A DNA stretch of 64,000 bases from Verrucomicrobiota bacterium (GTDB taxonomy: Bacteria > Verrucomicrobiota > Verrucomicrobiia > Limisphaerales > Fontisphaeraceae), in assembly GCA_037139415.1 (NCBI GenBank), contig JBAXGN010000002.1:1-64000 (forward strand), given 5' to 3'. A program made the position numbers and the translations under genes. Shown piece by piece: positions 36,503-45,456 of this stretch. The notes below the pieces were generated by a model. That model was not told the origin of the DNA, did not search any database, and saw only the letters and a list, made by a program, of their open reading frames with translations. How positions within the stretch are numbered: the first letter of the stretch is position 1; each line of letters begins with the position of its first letter.

Positions 36503-36946
36503 TCAATGCCGGTCCGGTTGGGTGCGCAGCGACAGGCGGGTGATTCCCCGCCGCTCGCACATGTCCAGGACGGAGGCCACGTGCTTGTACGGCCCATTCT
36601 CATCCGCGCGGATGTAGATGATTAAATTAGGATTTGCCCGGTACGCCTGGGCCAGTTCCGTCTCGATTTGCTGGAGCGGCATGGTTTGCCCACGCAGACG
36701 GTATTGGCCATTCGGCGCGATTTCCAGGGTGCGGATGTCGTTCTTCGTCGGTTTCTGCTGCTCGTTGCGGCCGCCCGCCGGCAGGTTGAGGCGAATGCTG
36801 CGCTCGAGCAGCGGCGTGGTGATGATGAAAATGATCAACAGCACAAACGCCAGATCCAACAGCGGCGTGATGTTGATCTCGCTGAGCGTCACCAAAAAGT
36901 TTTTTTGCGAAAAGCGGCGCATCGAATAAGTTTCCTCACCATCCAT
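36503..36946 (-). CDS. tolR: Biopolymer transport protein TolR/ExbD
   Basis: A 147-aa bitopic protein with the ExbD/TolR signature: SEINITPLLDLAFVLLIIFII, where the Asp in the membrane segment (PLLDL) is the proton-carrying residue, followed by a periplasmic domain (YIRADENGPYKHVASVLDM). It works with TolQ as a proton-driven motor. ATG 36946 was chosen for a normal N-terminus; the open frame continues upstream into the end of tolQ. ATG 36922 is another option. Confidence 0.92.
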   Translation of the reverse strand: MDGEETYSMRRFSQKNFLVTLSEINITPLLDLAFVLLIIFIITTPLLERSIRLNLPAGGRNEQQKPTKNDIRTLEIAPNGQYRLRGQTMPLQQIETELAQAYRANPNLIIYIRADENGPYKHVASVLDMCERRGITRLSLRTQPDRH

Positions 36947-36989
36947 CAAAACCGGCTCAAAGTCAAATTTTGTCCGACCTCCTGGCGGT

Positions 36990-37694
36990 TTACTTTTCCT
37001 CCAGGTATTCGTTCTCCATCCGGGACACCAGTTCCTGGGCGAAATTGTCCATTTGCACGGTGATGGTGCGCAAATTGTGTACCAGCCAGTTGTAACCAAA
37101 CATGGACGGGATGGCGACCAAGAGGCCGGCGACGGTAGTGATCAGCGCGGCGGCGACACCAGGGGCCATGGTGGCCAGGGTGGCTTCGCCTTTCATGGCA
37201 ATGTGCGTGAACGTGCTCATCACGCCCCAGACGGTGCCCAGCAATCCCAGGAACGGCGCGCCGCTGACCGCGATGGCCAGCAGGATCAGGCCCGACTCCA
37301 GTTTCAAGGATTCCTCGGCCACCTTGTTTTCGAGTGCCCGTTTCACATGCTCCATGGCCTTGAGCGAAATAAACTTTTTTCGCCCGGCTTCCGGCGTCTT
37401 TAATTGTGCGTCCAAACTCGTGCATCCACCATTATAGACGGAAAACATCGGACAACCCTCCGCCTGAACGCGCCGGTCGTAAATCATCATCACCGAGGTC
37501 TGCCGATTATACTCCGCCTCGAACAGGGTGTTGAGTTTCTTGGCGCGGCGCATTTGTAGCGCCTTCGCCGCCATCACCGACCACGCAGCGATGGAAAAGA
37601 TGGCCAAAAAAACGATGATGCACTTCGCTTCCAGCGTCGCCTGACGCCAGATGAAGAGCAATTCCATCTCCGCAAATAGACAAATGGGTATCAC
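36990..37694 (-). CDS. tolQ: MotA/TolQ/ExbB proton channel family protein
   Basis: A 234-aa protein with three membrane segments: residues about 20-42, and the pair beginning SGAPFLGLLGTVWGVM and MAPGVAAALITTVAGLLVAIP, the latter two carrying the conserved TolQ/ExbB Thr residues. It is the ring component of the Tol motor. The start is either GTG 37694 or ATG 37667; the latter has GGAG directly abutting it. It is the first gene of a nine-gene run that continues to ubiA. The 179 bases upstream (37695-37873) should hold the promoter; I see AT-rich sequence but no clear boxes. Confidence 0.92.
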   Translation of the reverse strand: MIPICLFAEMELLFIWRQATLEAKCIIVFLAIFSIAAWSVMAAKALQMRRAKKLNTLFEAEYNRQTSVMMIYDRRVQAEGCPMFSVYNGGCTSLDAQLKTPEAGRKKFISLKAMEHVKRALENKVAEESLKLESGLILLAIAVSGAPFLGLLGTVWGVMSTFTHIAMKGEATLATMAPGVAAALITTVAGLLVAIPSMFGYNWLVHNLRTITVQMDNFAQELVSRMENEYLEEK

Positions 37695-37898
37695 AGTCCG
37701 TAAAATATGTTTCCGGCCCTTGCTTATTCGGGAACGCTACGGAAGCCGCCGCGAATGAGTTCAAGCCTCGCTATTAAATTAAAGACGCCAAAGCATCTCG
37801 AACGTTCAAACTATTTCAACTAAAGTAAGTTTGCAAGCCTTTGGCTAAGAAAACCGCAGTTCCGAATTAGCCCTTGTTTACCCCGTGGGGCGCGTTGA

Positions 37899-37913
37899 CG
37901 CCCCGTAGGGGCG
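37899..37913. other. Short GC hairpin upstream of the transposase remnant
   Basis: CGCCCC, loop GTA, and GGGGCG form a compact hairpin just upstream of the transposase remnant. It may be part of the broken end of the insertion sequence or a chance feature; no T-run follows. Confidence 0.35.
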
Positions 37914-37920
37914 GTGGGGC

Positions 37921-38347
37921 ATCGAAGTGTTTCATCGCACGCTCAAGCGGCTGTCAGATCGAAACGCGCCAACTGGGACACGCCGACCGCATTGAAGCCT
38001 GTCTGGCGGTTGACTTGGTGGTGGCGTGGCGGATCTATCACCTGGCCAAGCTGGGGCGGGAAACGCCCGACGTACCCTGCACGGTGTATTTTGAAGAGCT
38101 CGAGTGGCAGGCGCTGGTGGGATTTATCCGCAAAGATCCGGTGCCGCCAGCGCAGCCGCCGACGCTGCGGGAGGCCCTGCGGATGGTGGCGGGACTGGGC
38201 GGCTTCCTGGGCCGCAAAGGCGATGGCGAGCCGGGGACTAAAACGCTGTGGCTGGGCCTGCAGCGCTTAGATGACATCGCTCAGGACTGGCAGGTCTTCT
38301 CGCAGATGTTCAAACCGGCGGCGTCCAGCAACAGGACTTATGGGTAA
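37921..38347 (+). pseudogene. Decayed IS4-family (Tn5-like) transposase, C-terminal fragment
   Basis: Only the C-terminal 140 residues or so of a DDE transposase remain. In one frame the sequence reads IEVFHRTLK; the continuation SGCQIETRQLGHADRIE is in the next frame, so there is a frameshift near 37948. The rest (VVAWRIYHLAKLGRE, PTLREALRMVAGLGGFLGRKGDGEPG, then LWLGLQRLDDI) resembles the C-terminus of Tn5/IS50-type transposases, including the Y-REK type glutamate helix before the break. The N-terminal two thirds with the first two catalytic Asp residues are absent. No terminal inverted repeats were recognised. Not functional. Confidence 0.8.
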
Positions 38348-38375
38348 TGATCAGCCTCAAGGGAGAGGGCTAGGA

Positions 38376-38397
38376 TGAGGGGGTACGGAACTACAGA
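38376..38397. repeat. Interspersed repeat element, copy 1
   Basis: The partner of 51598-51619, with one mismatch, preceded by GGGAGAGGGC. It lies between the transposase remnant and the epimerase gene. Two copies 13 kb apart suggest a family of short dispersed repeats in this genome. Confidence 0.6.
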
Positions 38398-38530
38398 TTT
38401 CCACCTGCCGCCAACTCGTTGGTATCGCTCCGGGCCGAACTGGGCCACCGGCGTTTTCCGGTGTTCAGCCCCCTCCCGAACGACCGGTTGCCGGGTCAGG
38501 CCTTAAACTGGCTCGCCTTTCGCTTCCGTG

Positions 38531-39376
38531 CTATTTCAGCACCTTCTTAAGGAACTTACAGCCTTTGGTGGCGATTTCCTCGCGGCTGGGCTCGATCTGG
38601 CGCCAGATGGCGGCGGCCTTGGCGATGATCTTGACATCCTTGGTGAAAGATTCAATAACCACGTCGCCATCGTATTTGACCGCCTTGAGGGCCTTGGCGA
38701 TGCAATCCCAGCAGATATGGTCGTTGCCCGGGGTGCCGCGGTCACTGCCGCAGGCGTGGATGTGGCCGAGGTGTTTGCCCGCCTTGCGGATGGCTTCGCC
38801 CTGGCATTTCTCCTCGATGTTCATGTGGAAGGTATCGAGGTGCAACTTGAGCGCCGGGCTGCCGACATCCTTCACCATCTGCAACGCCTGATCCACGGTG
38901 TTGATGAAGTCGGTCTCGAACCGGTTCAGCGGTTCCATGCAAATGACCTTGCCCTTTTTCTCAGCGTATTTGCAGATGGTCTTCAGGTTCTTCACCACCA
39001 GTTTCCATTGCTGCTTGTATTCGGCGGGTTCCGCGCCCCCGATGCGGCCCACGGCGGAATACACCGGCCCGATGAAGCGCGGGCAATCGAGCACGCCCAT
39101 GACGTCAATGCACTTCATCATGTATTCCAGGGAAATCTTCTGCTGCTCCGGCGTGCCGCGCAAATCGCGATCCGGGCCAAAACAGCCGCACAGCGTGCCG
39201 CACTTCAGCCCGGCTTTATCCAATTCCGCCTTGATCATCGCGAAGTCCAGGTTGGCCGGATCGTCCACCGCGATCTCCACGGTTTCAAAGCCCCACTTCT
39301 TAAAGGTCTTGAACCAGGAAACGCTTTCGTTGGTGAACGGAAACGTAAATAAAAAGGTATTAATGCCGATTCTCAT
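38531..39376 (-). CDS. D-tagatose/D-psicose 3-epimerase-like TIM-barrel protein
   Basis: A 281-aa cytosolic protein of the sugar isomerase/epimerase family. The metal-site residues expected for ketose 3-epimerases are visible: Glu in ICMEPLNRFETDF (about residue 148), Asp in HLDTFHMNIEE (about 181), His in GHIHACGSDRGTPG (about 207) and Glu in VVIESFT (about 242). It begins with MRIGINTFLFTFPF, without a signal peptide. The product specificity cannot be read. It stands alone between the transposase remnant and the endonuclease gene. Confidence 0.85.
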   Translation of the reverse strand: MRIGINTFLFTFPFTNESVSWFKTFKKWGFETVEIAVDDPANLDFAMIKAELDKAGLKCGTLCGCFGPDRDLRGTPEQQKISLEYMMKCIDVMGVLDCPRFIGPVYSAVGRIGGAEPAEYKQQWKLVVKNLKTICKYAEKKGKVICMEPLNRFETDFINTVDQALQMVKDVGSPALKLHLDTFHMNIEEKCQGEAIRKAGKHLGHIHACGSDRGTPGNDHICWDCIAKALKAVKYDGDVVIESFTKDVKIIAKAAAIWRQIEPSREEIATKGCKFLKKVLK

Positions 39377-39442
39377 AATTTGTATGTTGCGTTTTTGGGA
39401 AGGATAAGGATTTAGCCAAGGGAGTCAATCACGAATGAGCTG

Positions 39443-40372
39443 TCACCAAACATTTTTTGGCATCCGCTGTCGGAGCGATGTCTTCACCGGTTCGTCAAGC
39501 TGCCAGAAGAATTCCAGGCCGGTGGTCTGTTGCACCTGAGCCACACTGACGACGAACTGGGCGACGGGCTCCGTACCGGAGACTGTTTGCGGAACAATAA
39601 ACGCCTGTGCCTGCGGGCTGCCACCCGCCTCGTTCAGCATGATTTTATAGCAGGCCGTGGGTACGACCGGCCCGTTGCGCAGGCGGCGGGTTTCCGCGCC
39701 ATAAACAGGGCCGGTGACGATCCAGACATGATGAAAACGCAACAGGTACTGTTTGTACTCCAGCTCCTCCATCCGTTCCCAGACATGACGGTTCAACGCC
39801 GGGGTCTGGGGAACGATATTGGACATCAGGAAGGTTTCATTCTGGGCGGCCGCGCCATAGCAGACCGCGATGGCGTGGTTGGGGGCCATGTGTCCCCGGT
39901 CATAGCCGCTGCCGGAGTACATTTCCGGGAGCACGGTATCGCCGGTGCGCGGGTCGCTGAAAAAATGCGCCGGCCGGGGGTGCGCAGTGCCAGTGGTGAC
40001 TTGAAATAGGTGATAACAGACCCACGCGGGGTTTTTTCGCACGGAATCGTACCCGGACAGATAACCGATATTGGTGAGCACCGTGATGGCATTGGGATAG
40101 CCGACAGGGCGGGGAAGCCCCGCGTAATCCAGCCACTTTTCCACGGGAACGGTGGTTGGACTGGGTTGGGATTGGGATTGGCCCGGCAGTTTGGCGCTGA
40201 CCTGAATCGGAGTTGGCGGCTGGAGCCGGTTGCGATTATCCGCCCACCAGCAGCCGAAATAGACCGCCACGCCACCACAAACCAGCAGCAACACCACGAG
40301 CACAATGGTCGTGATGGAGACCCTGCCGGAGGGCGATGAGATATGTCGGGCCGGATGCATCAACGGATGCAA
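39443..40372 (-). CDS. Membrane-anchored DNA/RNA non-specific endonuclease
   Basis: A 309-aa protein of the beta-beta-alpha-metal NUC1/EndoG family. The catalytic motif is YDRGHMAPN (the His of DRGH is the general base) with the metal-binding Asn in MSNIVPQTPALNRHVWERME about 30 residues later. A transmembrane segment near residues 20-42 (ITTIVLVVLLLVCGGVAVYFG) anchors the enzyme with the catalytic part probably outside the cytoplasm. Likely role: degrading extracellular or periplasmic nucleic acid for nutrition. No inhibitor gene is adjacent, which fits an extracytoplasmic location. ATG 40360 is an alternative start. Confidence 0.87.
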   Translation of the reverse strand: MHPLMHPARHISSPSGRVSITTIVLVVLLLVCGGVAVYFGCWWADNRNRLQPPTPIQVSAKLPGQSQSQPSPTTVPVEKWLDYAGLPRPVGYPNAITVLTNIGYLSGYDSVRKNPAWVCYHLFQVTTGTAHPRPAHFFSDPRTGDTVLPEMYSGSGYDRGHMAPNHAIAVCYGAAAQNETFLMSNIVPQTPALNRHVWERMEELEYKQYLLRFHHVWIVTGPVYGAETRRLRNGPVVPTACYKIMLNEAGGSPQAQAFIVPQTVSGTEPVAQFVVSVAQVQQTTGLEFFWQLDEPVKTSLRQRMPKNVW

Positions 40373-40448
40373 TTCAACGGCAATTCACCGCAAAACACCA
40401 TGAAAAACTCATCACAAAATAACCCGGAACTCGGTTTAAGCGCTTGAC

Positions 40449-41483
40449 TTGCCGCTGAACTGGCAGCACACTGCGCGCGTGGCCTCGTTATTCACCATAC
40501 AAAGCGAGTTCCGCTACGAAATTGTCCGAAAAATTTTCGAAGGCGGGATGGGCATCGTCTATGAGGCGGAGCAGCATGGCGCACGCAGTTTTGTCAAACG
40601 CGTGGCCATCAAGGTTATTCGCCAGAATTACGCCAAGCAGAAGTCATTCATCGAGAATTTCGTGGGCGAGGCCAAACTGGTGGCGGACCTGATTCATACC
40701 AACATTGTTCAGACGTACCACTTGGGCGAGTCAGCGGGGGTGTATTTCATTGCCATGGAGTTGATCCGGGGCGTGAACCTGGAGCAATTCACCAACCAAT
40801 TGCGGGATAAGGAACGCAAGCTTCCGGTGGAACTGGCGGTGTTTATCGTCAGCCGGATCGCTCGCGGGTTGGCGTATGCGCACGCCAAAACGGACCGGGA
40901 GGGTCATCCGCTGGGATTGGTCCACCGTGATGTGAGTCTGAAGAATATTATGATCGCGTTTGAGGGCGACGTGAAACTAACGGATTTTGGCATCGCCAAA
41001 GCGCGTGGTTTTTTGGCGGATAACGAAGGTGAAGTCATTGCCGGCAAGGCGGATTACATGAGCCCGGAACAGGCTGATTTTCAAATCACGGATAAACGGT
41101 CCGATCTCTTTTCCGCCGGTGTCGTCCTCGCCAGCCTGCTGCTTGGCCACAACATTTTCAAGGCTGACTCCGCCGAAGAATCCCGCCAACGTATTCTGAC
41201 CATGCCGATCCCGGATTTTTGCACTTTGGACGCCCGGGTAGATGCCCGGCTGAATGAGATTTTGCAGAAATCCCTGGCGCGGGATTTGGCGCAGCGCTAT
41301 CCCACGGGCGATGAATTGTTGTTTAACTTGGAACACTATATCTACCATTCCGGGTATGGTCCAACCAATGAAACCTTGGGCCGTTATATTCGTGACTTGT
41401 TTGGCCAGCACGTGTCGCGCGAAGACGAAACCAAAGGCCACACGCTGGTCGTGGACCGTTTTGGTACTGATCAACTGGATTAA
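40449..41483 (+). CDS. Soluble Hanks-type serine/threonine protein kinase
   Basis: A 344-aa protein that is essentially only a kinase domain. Visible elements: Gly-rich loop FEGGMGIVYEA, the VAIK lysine, the HRD catalytic loop (VHRDVSLKNIMI), DFG (LTDFGIAKA), and the activation segment end YMSPEQAD, all intact. There is no transmembrane segment or sensor domain, unlike the PASTA-type kinases. The start is uncertain: TTG 40449 or GTG 40479. The downstream amidase gene starts five bases after the stop, so the kinase, amidase and GAF protein look like one operon. Confidence 0.88.
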   Translation: MPLNWQHTARVASLFTIQSEFRYEIVRKIFEGGMGIVYEAEQHGARSFVKRVAIKVIRQNYAKQKSFIENFVGEAKLVADLIHTNIVQTYHLGESAGVYFIAMELIRGVNLEQFTNQLRDKERKLPVELAVFIVSRIARGLAYAHAKTDREGHPLGLVHRDVSLKNIMIAFEGDVKLTDFGIAKARGFLADNEGEVIAGKADYMSPEQADFQITDKRSDLFSAGVVLASLLLGHNIFKADSAEESRQRILTMPIPDFCTLDARVDARLNEILQKSLARDLAQRYPTGDELLFNLEHYIYHSGYGPTNETLGRYIRDLFGQHVSREDETKGHTLVVDRFGTDQLD

Positions 41484-41488
41484 TATCC

Positions 41489-42379
41489 ATGAAACGTCGC
41501 GCTTCTGAAGTTACCTTGGGACTGCCGCAAACGGCTTGTTCCGCAGATCCACGGGAAAACCTGGCGAAAACCTTGGCGGCCGCTGAACGGGCTGCCAAAG
41601 CTGGCGCGCAAATCATCTGCACTCAGGAACTCTTCCGTTCCCAGTATTTCTGCCAGAGTGAGGATTACGCCCATTTCAAGCTGGCCGAACCCATCCCCGG
41701 TCCCAGCACGGAGGCGTTCCAGAAATTGGCGCGCCAGCGGCGGGTGGTGGTCATTGCCTCCCTGTTTGAAAAACGCGCACCGGGTGTCTATCATAACACG
41801 GCGGTGATTATTGACGCCGATGGTTCGCTGCTGGGCCGCTATCGCAAGATGCATATCCCGGATGATCCCTTATACTACGAAAAGTTTTATTTTGCGCCGG
41901 GCGATCTGGGTTTTCGCGCCTGGCCGACGCGCTATGGCAGGATTGGGGTGTTGATTTGTTGGGATCAGTGGTACCCAGAGGCCGCGCGCCTGACCGCCTT
42001 GCAGGGGGCGCAAATCTTGTTTTACCCCACGGCCATTGGCTGGCATCCGTCCGAAAAAGCGGCGGCGGGCGCGGCCCAGCACGATGCCTGGGAGACCATC
42101 CAACGCTCGCACGCGGTGGCCAACGGCTGTTATGTGGCCGCTGTCAACCGGGTGGGCCACGAGCAGCCCGCCGGCGGGGACGGCATCGAGTTTTGGGGCC
42201 AGAGCTTTGTCGCGGGAACCAGCGGCCAAATCCTGGCCAAAGCCAGCGCGGATCGGGAGGAAAATTTATTGGTCACGGTGGATCTTGCACAGGTCGAGTT
42301 GACCCGCACGCACTGGCCGTTTATGCGCGATCGGCGCATTGACGCCTATGAGCCGTTGACCCGCCGCTGGCTGGATTAG
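41489..42379 (+). CDS. aguB: N-carbamoylputrescine amidase (nitrilase superfamily)
   Basis: A 296-aa carbon-nitrogen hydrolase that converts N-carbamoylputrescine to putrescine, CO2 and ammonia in the agmatine route. The Glu-Lys-Cys triad is present: Glu in CTQELF (residue 47), Lys in RYRKMHIP (about 120) and Cys in LICWDQWYPEAAR (about 155). The DQWYPE context and the EYEPL-like end are typical of AguB rather than other nitrilases. AguA (agmatine deiminase), its usual partner, is not in this window. Placed in a probable operon after a protein kinase. Confidence 0.9.
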   Translation: MKRRASEVTLGLPQTACSADPRENLAKTLAAAERAAKAGAQIICTQELFRSQYFCQSEDYAHFKLAEPIPGPSTEAFQKLARQRRVVVIASLFEKRAPGVYHNTAVIIDADGSLLGRYRKMHIPDDPLYYEKFYFAPGDLGFRAWPTRYGRIGVLICWDQWYPEAARLTALQGAQILFYPTAIGWHPSEKAAAGAAQHDAWETIQRSHAVANGCYVAAVNRVGHEQPAGGDGIEFWGQSFVAGTSGQILAKASADREENLLVTVDLAQVELTRTHWPFMRDRRIDAYEPLTRRWLD

Positions 42380-42396
42380 CCGCTGCGCGCATAACC

Positions 42397-43449
42397 ATGC
42401 TACCACTTATGGAAAACAACGCTACACGGACAGTTGAGAGCCATGAGCCGCACGCCGCCATTCTGCTGGCCGGCAACTGCGACGAACACAAGCATGAACT
42501 CGCTGGGCAATTGCAGGCCGCCGGGTATCAAATACTTTTTCCACCCAATGTGGACGAGGCGGTCAAGGCAATCACAGTGGCTGATCTAATGATTCTCACG
42601 GTGGAGAGCGTCAACGACGCTGTGTTGGCCGTGTTGAATGGCATCTGGGATTCCGAGACCGCCTGGCAGGTCCCACTGATTGTCATTGTGGATAAGGCAG
42701 ATGCGACTGCGACTGCCCGCTGCGTGGAACTGGGCGCTGAGGATTGCCTGGTCTGGCCGATCAACCCGGAATGGCTGGGGGCGCGGGTGCAGGCCGGTAT
42801 TCAGCGCAAACAATTGTGGGACCAGAAAATAGCCGCTCACGAGTTGGTGTTGAAGGAGAAGCAGGAAGCCGAGTTGTTGGTCAGCAGTTTGATTCCCTTG
42901 GGGGTCCGGATGCTCTGCGAACCCAATCCGGGCAAGTTAATGGAAACCATCTTGGTGGAAAGCATGCGCCTGACCGATTGCGAAGGCGGCACGATCTACC
43001 TGCGCACGGACGATGACCAGTTGAAATTCCTGCTCGTGCGCAATGATATGATGGATCTCAACATGGGTGGCAGCACGGGCAAGCCCATCACGTTTGCCCC
43101 CTTGCGCCTGCGGGATGATGCCGGCAAGCCGAATCACCAATACGTGTCTTGCTACGCCGCTATTACTGGGCAGACCATTCATGTGGAGGATGCATACCAA
43201 ACCGGACGTTTTGATTTTTCCGGCACGCGCGCCTTTGACACGCAGACTGGCTACCACTCTCAATCATTTTTGACCATTCCGCTGAAAAACCAACGGCAAC
43301 AGGTCATTGGCGTCCTGCAACTCATCAATGCCCGCGAGGCACGCACTGGGCGCATCAAAGCCTTTGAGTCCAGTTTTCAGCCCACAATTGAGGCCTTTGC
43401 GGTGCTGGCGGCGGCCATTTTGGAAACGTACCGAACCCAATTGCGATGA
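42397..43449 (+). CDS. Pseudo-receiver plus GAF domain protein
   Basis: A 350-aa cytosolic protein. Residues about 15-135 have the layout of a response-regulator receiver (AAILLAGNCDEHKHEL, ADLMILTVES, VPLIVIVDKAD, LGAEDCLVWPI), but the position of the phospho-accepting Asp after beta-3 reads LTVES, so phosphorylation is unlikely. A helical linker leads to a GAF domain (about 165-345; CEGGTIYLRTDDDQLKFLL, LTIPLKNQRQQVIGVLQLIN). There is no output domain. It may sense a small ligand and act through a partner, plausibly the adjacent kinase. The start may be ATG 42397 or 42409. Confidence 0.8.
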   Translation: MLPLMENNATRTVESHEPHAAILLAGNCDEHKHELAGQLQAAGYQILFPPNVDEAVKAITVADLMILTVESVNDAVLAVLNGIWDSETAWQVPLIVIVDKADATATARCVELGAEDCLVWPINPEWLGARVQAGIQRKQLWDQKIAAHELVLKEKQEAELLVSSLIPLGVRMLCEPNPGKLMETILVESMRLTDCEGGTIYLRTDDDQLKFLLVRNDMMDLNMGGSTGKPITFAPLRLRDDAGKPNHQYVSCYAAITGQTIHVEDAYQTGRFDFSGTRAFDTQTGYHSQSFLTIPLKNQRQQVIGVLQLINAREARTGRIKAFESSFQPTIEAFAVLAAAILETYRTQLR

Positions 43450-43497
43450 CTCATTGCTTGCTTTACCCAAGCACTCTTTGCTAGAAAATATCCCGAC

Positions 43498-44457
43498 ATG
43501 CAACGTATCATTGGTATAATTGCTTTTACGCTGTTTTGCGTGGCGGCCATGGCTGCCACGGAAACCTTAACATTGAAAGACGGCAGCACCAAGACTGGTG
43601 AAGTCAGCAAATCCACCTTTGCCAAAGATGGTGTCATGCTCAAACAGGATGGAAGATTCACCGACCGGGTGAAATGGAAGGATCTGGACAAGGCCACGGT
43701 GAACCGGTTGGCGAACAATCCGGACGCCCGAAAATTCATCCCTGAGGAAATGATCGAAAGACCGGTGGAACAAATCCGAGAGGAAAAACGCCAGGCCAGA
43801 CAAATTACTGTCCGCCCGTTGGAGGTGCCACTGGACCGGGGTGAGAAACCAGCGGCCAAGACCGCAGCCCTGTTTGCCTCGCCGGTGACCCTGATCCTAC
43901 TGGGATTAATGTTTGGGCTGAATATTTATGCGGCGTATGAAATCGCGATTTTTAAAAACCGGCCAGCCTGGCTGGTATGCGGTTTCGCCGTAGTTGCCCC
44001 CATTCTGGGGAATTTAGCGTTTTACGCCATCCCGGCGGCGCGCATAAAAAGCCCTGAAGAACTGGATGCAGAGGCGGCCGCCGTCTTGGCAGCTCAACAG
44101 CCTGAGGAAATTGCGTCTGAACAGGTATATCACGAGGAAACCCCTGCGGAGGCGGAAGTGGTTGTGTCCGAATTTCCACCGACGATCAACTATACCAAGG
44201 GACAATTTATTTTTAACCGCCGTTTCTTTGAATCAAAACTGGCCGACTTCCTCAAGTTGGAACGGAGTGATCTGGAGAAAGATATGGTAATCATCATTCG
44301 TTCCGCGCGCGGTGAATACCAAGGCACCCGGTTATCCAAGGTGGAGGTCAATGAAATATTTCTGCAAGTGGAACAGGGTGAAGCCACGATGGATGTCAAT
44401 ATTCCCTATCTGGAAATCACCGAAGTAATCCTGAAACACAAAGACGCGCCGCTGTGA
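43498..44457 (+). CDS. Unknown membrane protein with SHD1-like N-terminus
   Basis: A 319-aa protein of unknown function. It has a signal peptide (residues 1-20), a small beta domain (TLTLKDGSTKTGEVSKSTF, like domains found before SLA1-type segments in Verrucomicrobiota), then two transmembrane segments (about 122-145 and 155-178), an acidic linker, and a C-terminal domain (about 235-319). Its stop overlaps the GTG of fmt (GTGA at 44454-44457), so translation of fmt is coupled to it. I cannot assign a role. Confidence 0.65.
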   Translation: MQRIIGIIAFTLFCVAAMAATETLTLKDGSTKTGEVSKSTFAKDGVMLKQDGRFTDRVKWKDLDKATVNRLANNPDARKFIPEEMIERPVEQIREEKRQARQITVRPLEVPLDRGEKPAAKTAALFASPVTLILLGLMFGLNIYAAYEIAIFKNRPAWLVCGFAVVAPILGNLAFYAIPAARIKSPEELDAEAAAVLAAQQPEEIASEQVYHEETPAEAEVVVSEFPPTINYTKGQFIFNRRFFESKLADFLKLERSDLEKDMVIIIRSARGEYQGTRLSKVEVNEIFLQVEQGEATMDVNIPYLEITEVILKHKDAPL

Positions 44458-45434
44458 GTTTGCCGTCCATCCCCCCACCGGAGGAGCATCCGTTGCGGAT
44501 TGTTTTCATGGGCACTGCCCCCTTGGCGGCAACCAGCCTGTGTGAGTTGACGAGGCATCCCCAGTTTAATCTGGCGGGGGTCGTCACTCAGCCAGATCGC
44601 CCCAAAGGTCGGGATTTGCGGCCACAACCTTCGGCGGTAAAAACTTTGGCGCGAGAACTTAACCTGCCCGTGTTGCAGCCGGAACGCGCCAGGAATGAGG
44701 CGTTCATCCAACAATTGCGGGAACTTACCCCGGACCTGATTGTGGTGGCTGCTTACGGCCAGATTTTGCCGCCCGCCATTTTGAATTTGCCCAAACATGG
44801 TTGCTTAAATGTTCACGCTTCCCTGTTACCCCGCTGGCGCGGGGCCGCCCCCATCCAATGGGCCATTCTAGCTGGCGACCCTGAGACGGGCGTGACCCTC
44901 ATGAAAATGGATGCGGGTTTGGATACCGGAGAGATGCTGGCCACCGAGCGAACTGGTATTGCCCCAGAGGATAACGCGCAAACATTGCATGATCGGTTGG
45001 CGCAAATCGGGGCTGGATTGTTAGTGCGTACGATTCCGGATTATGTCGCCGGCAACTTGGCTTTGAACCAACAACCGGTTGCAGGGGTGACCTACGCCCG
45101 AAAGATCACCAAGGAGGACGGCCGGATTGATTGGCAACAGCCCGCCCGGGATATTTGGAACCGACTCCGAGCCTTCACGCCTTGGCCAGGGCTTTACAGC
45201 ACTTTACCGGAGGAAGCGGGATCGAAATTGGTTAAAATCTGGGAAGTGGAGCTAGCGGAAGTTGGTGGTCCCATGCCTGGCCAGATCATCAGCGCAGATA
45301 AAACTGGTATCTTGGTTGCTTGTGGATCACAAAGCCTGCGGGTCAAGGTGCTTCAACGCGAGGGCGGACGGCGGCTTGGCGCGCAGGATTTTTTAGCTGG
45401 CCACCCTTTGAAATCGGGCGTCAATTTTGAATAA
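44454..45434 (+). CDS. fmt: Methionyl-tRNA formyltransferase
   Basis: A 326-aa enzyme that formylates initiator Met-tRNA. The N-terminal transferase domain shows LRIVFMGTAPLAATSL, the catalytic Asn/His in CLNVHASLLPRWRGAAPIQ, and the Asp in MDAGLDTGEM. A C-terminal OB-like tRNA-binding domain follows (about 215-326; AFTPWPGLYS near 237). The start is GTG 44454 with a four-base overlap with the previous gene; there are some 16 extra residues before the usual first strand. The next gene is convergent. Confidence 0.95.
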   Translation: MSLPSIPPPEEHPLRIVFMGTAPLAATSLCELTRHPQFNLAGVVTQPDRPKGRDLRPQPSAVKTLARELNLPVLQPERARNEAFIQQLRELTPDLIVVAAYGQILPPAILNLPKHGCLNVHASLLPRWRGAAPIQWAILAGDPETGVTLMKMDAGLDTGEMLATERTGIAPEDNAQTLHDRLAQIGAGLLVRTIPDYVAGNLALNQQPVAGVTYARKITKEDGRIDWQQPARDIWNRLRAFTPWPGLYSTLPEEAGSKLVKIWEVELAEVGGPMPGQIISADKTGILVACGSQSLRVKVLQREGGRRLGAQDFLAGHPLKSGVNFE

Positions 45435-45456
45435 CCCCGGGCGGTTCCACTGGGCA

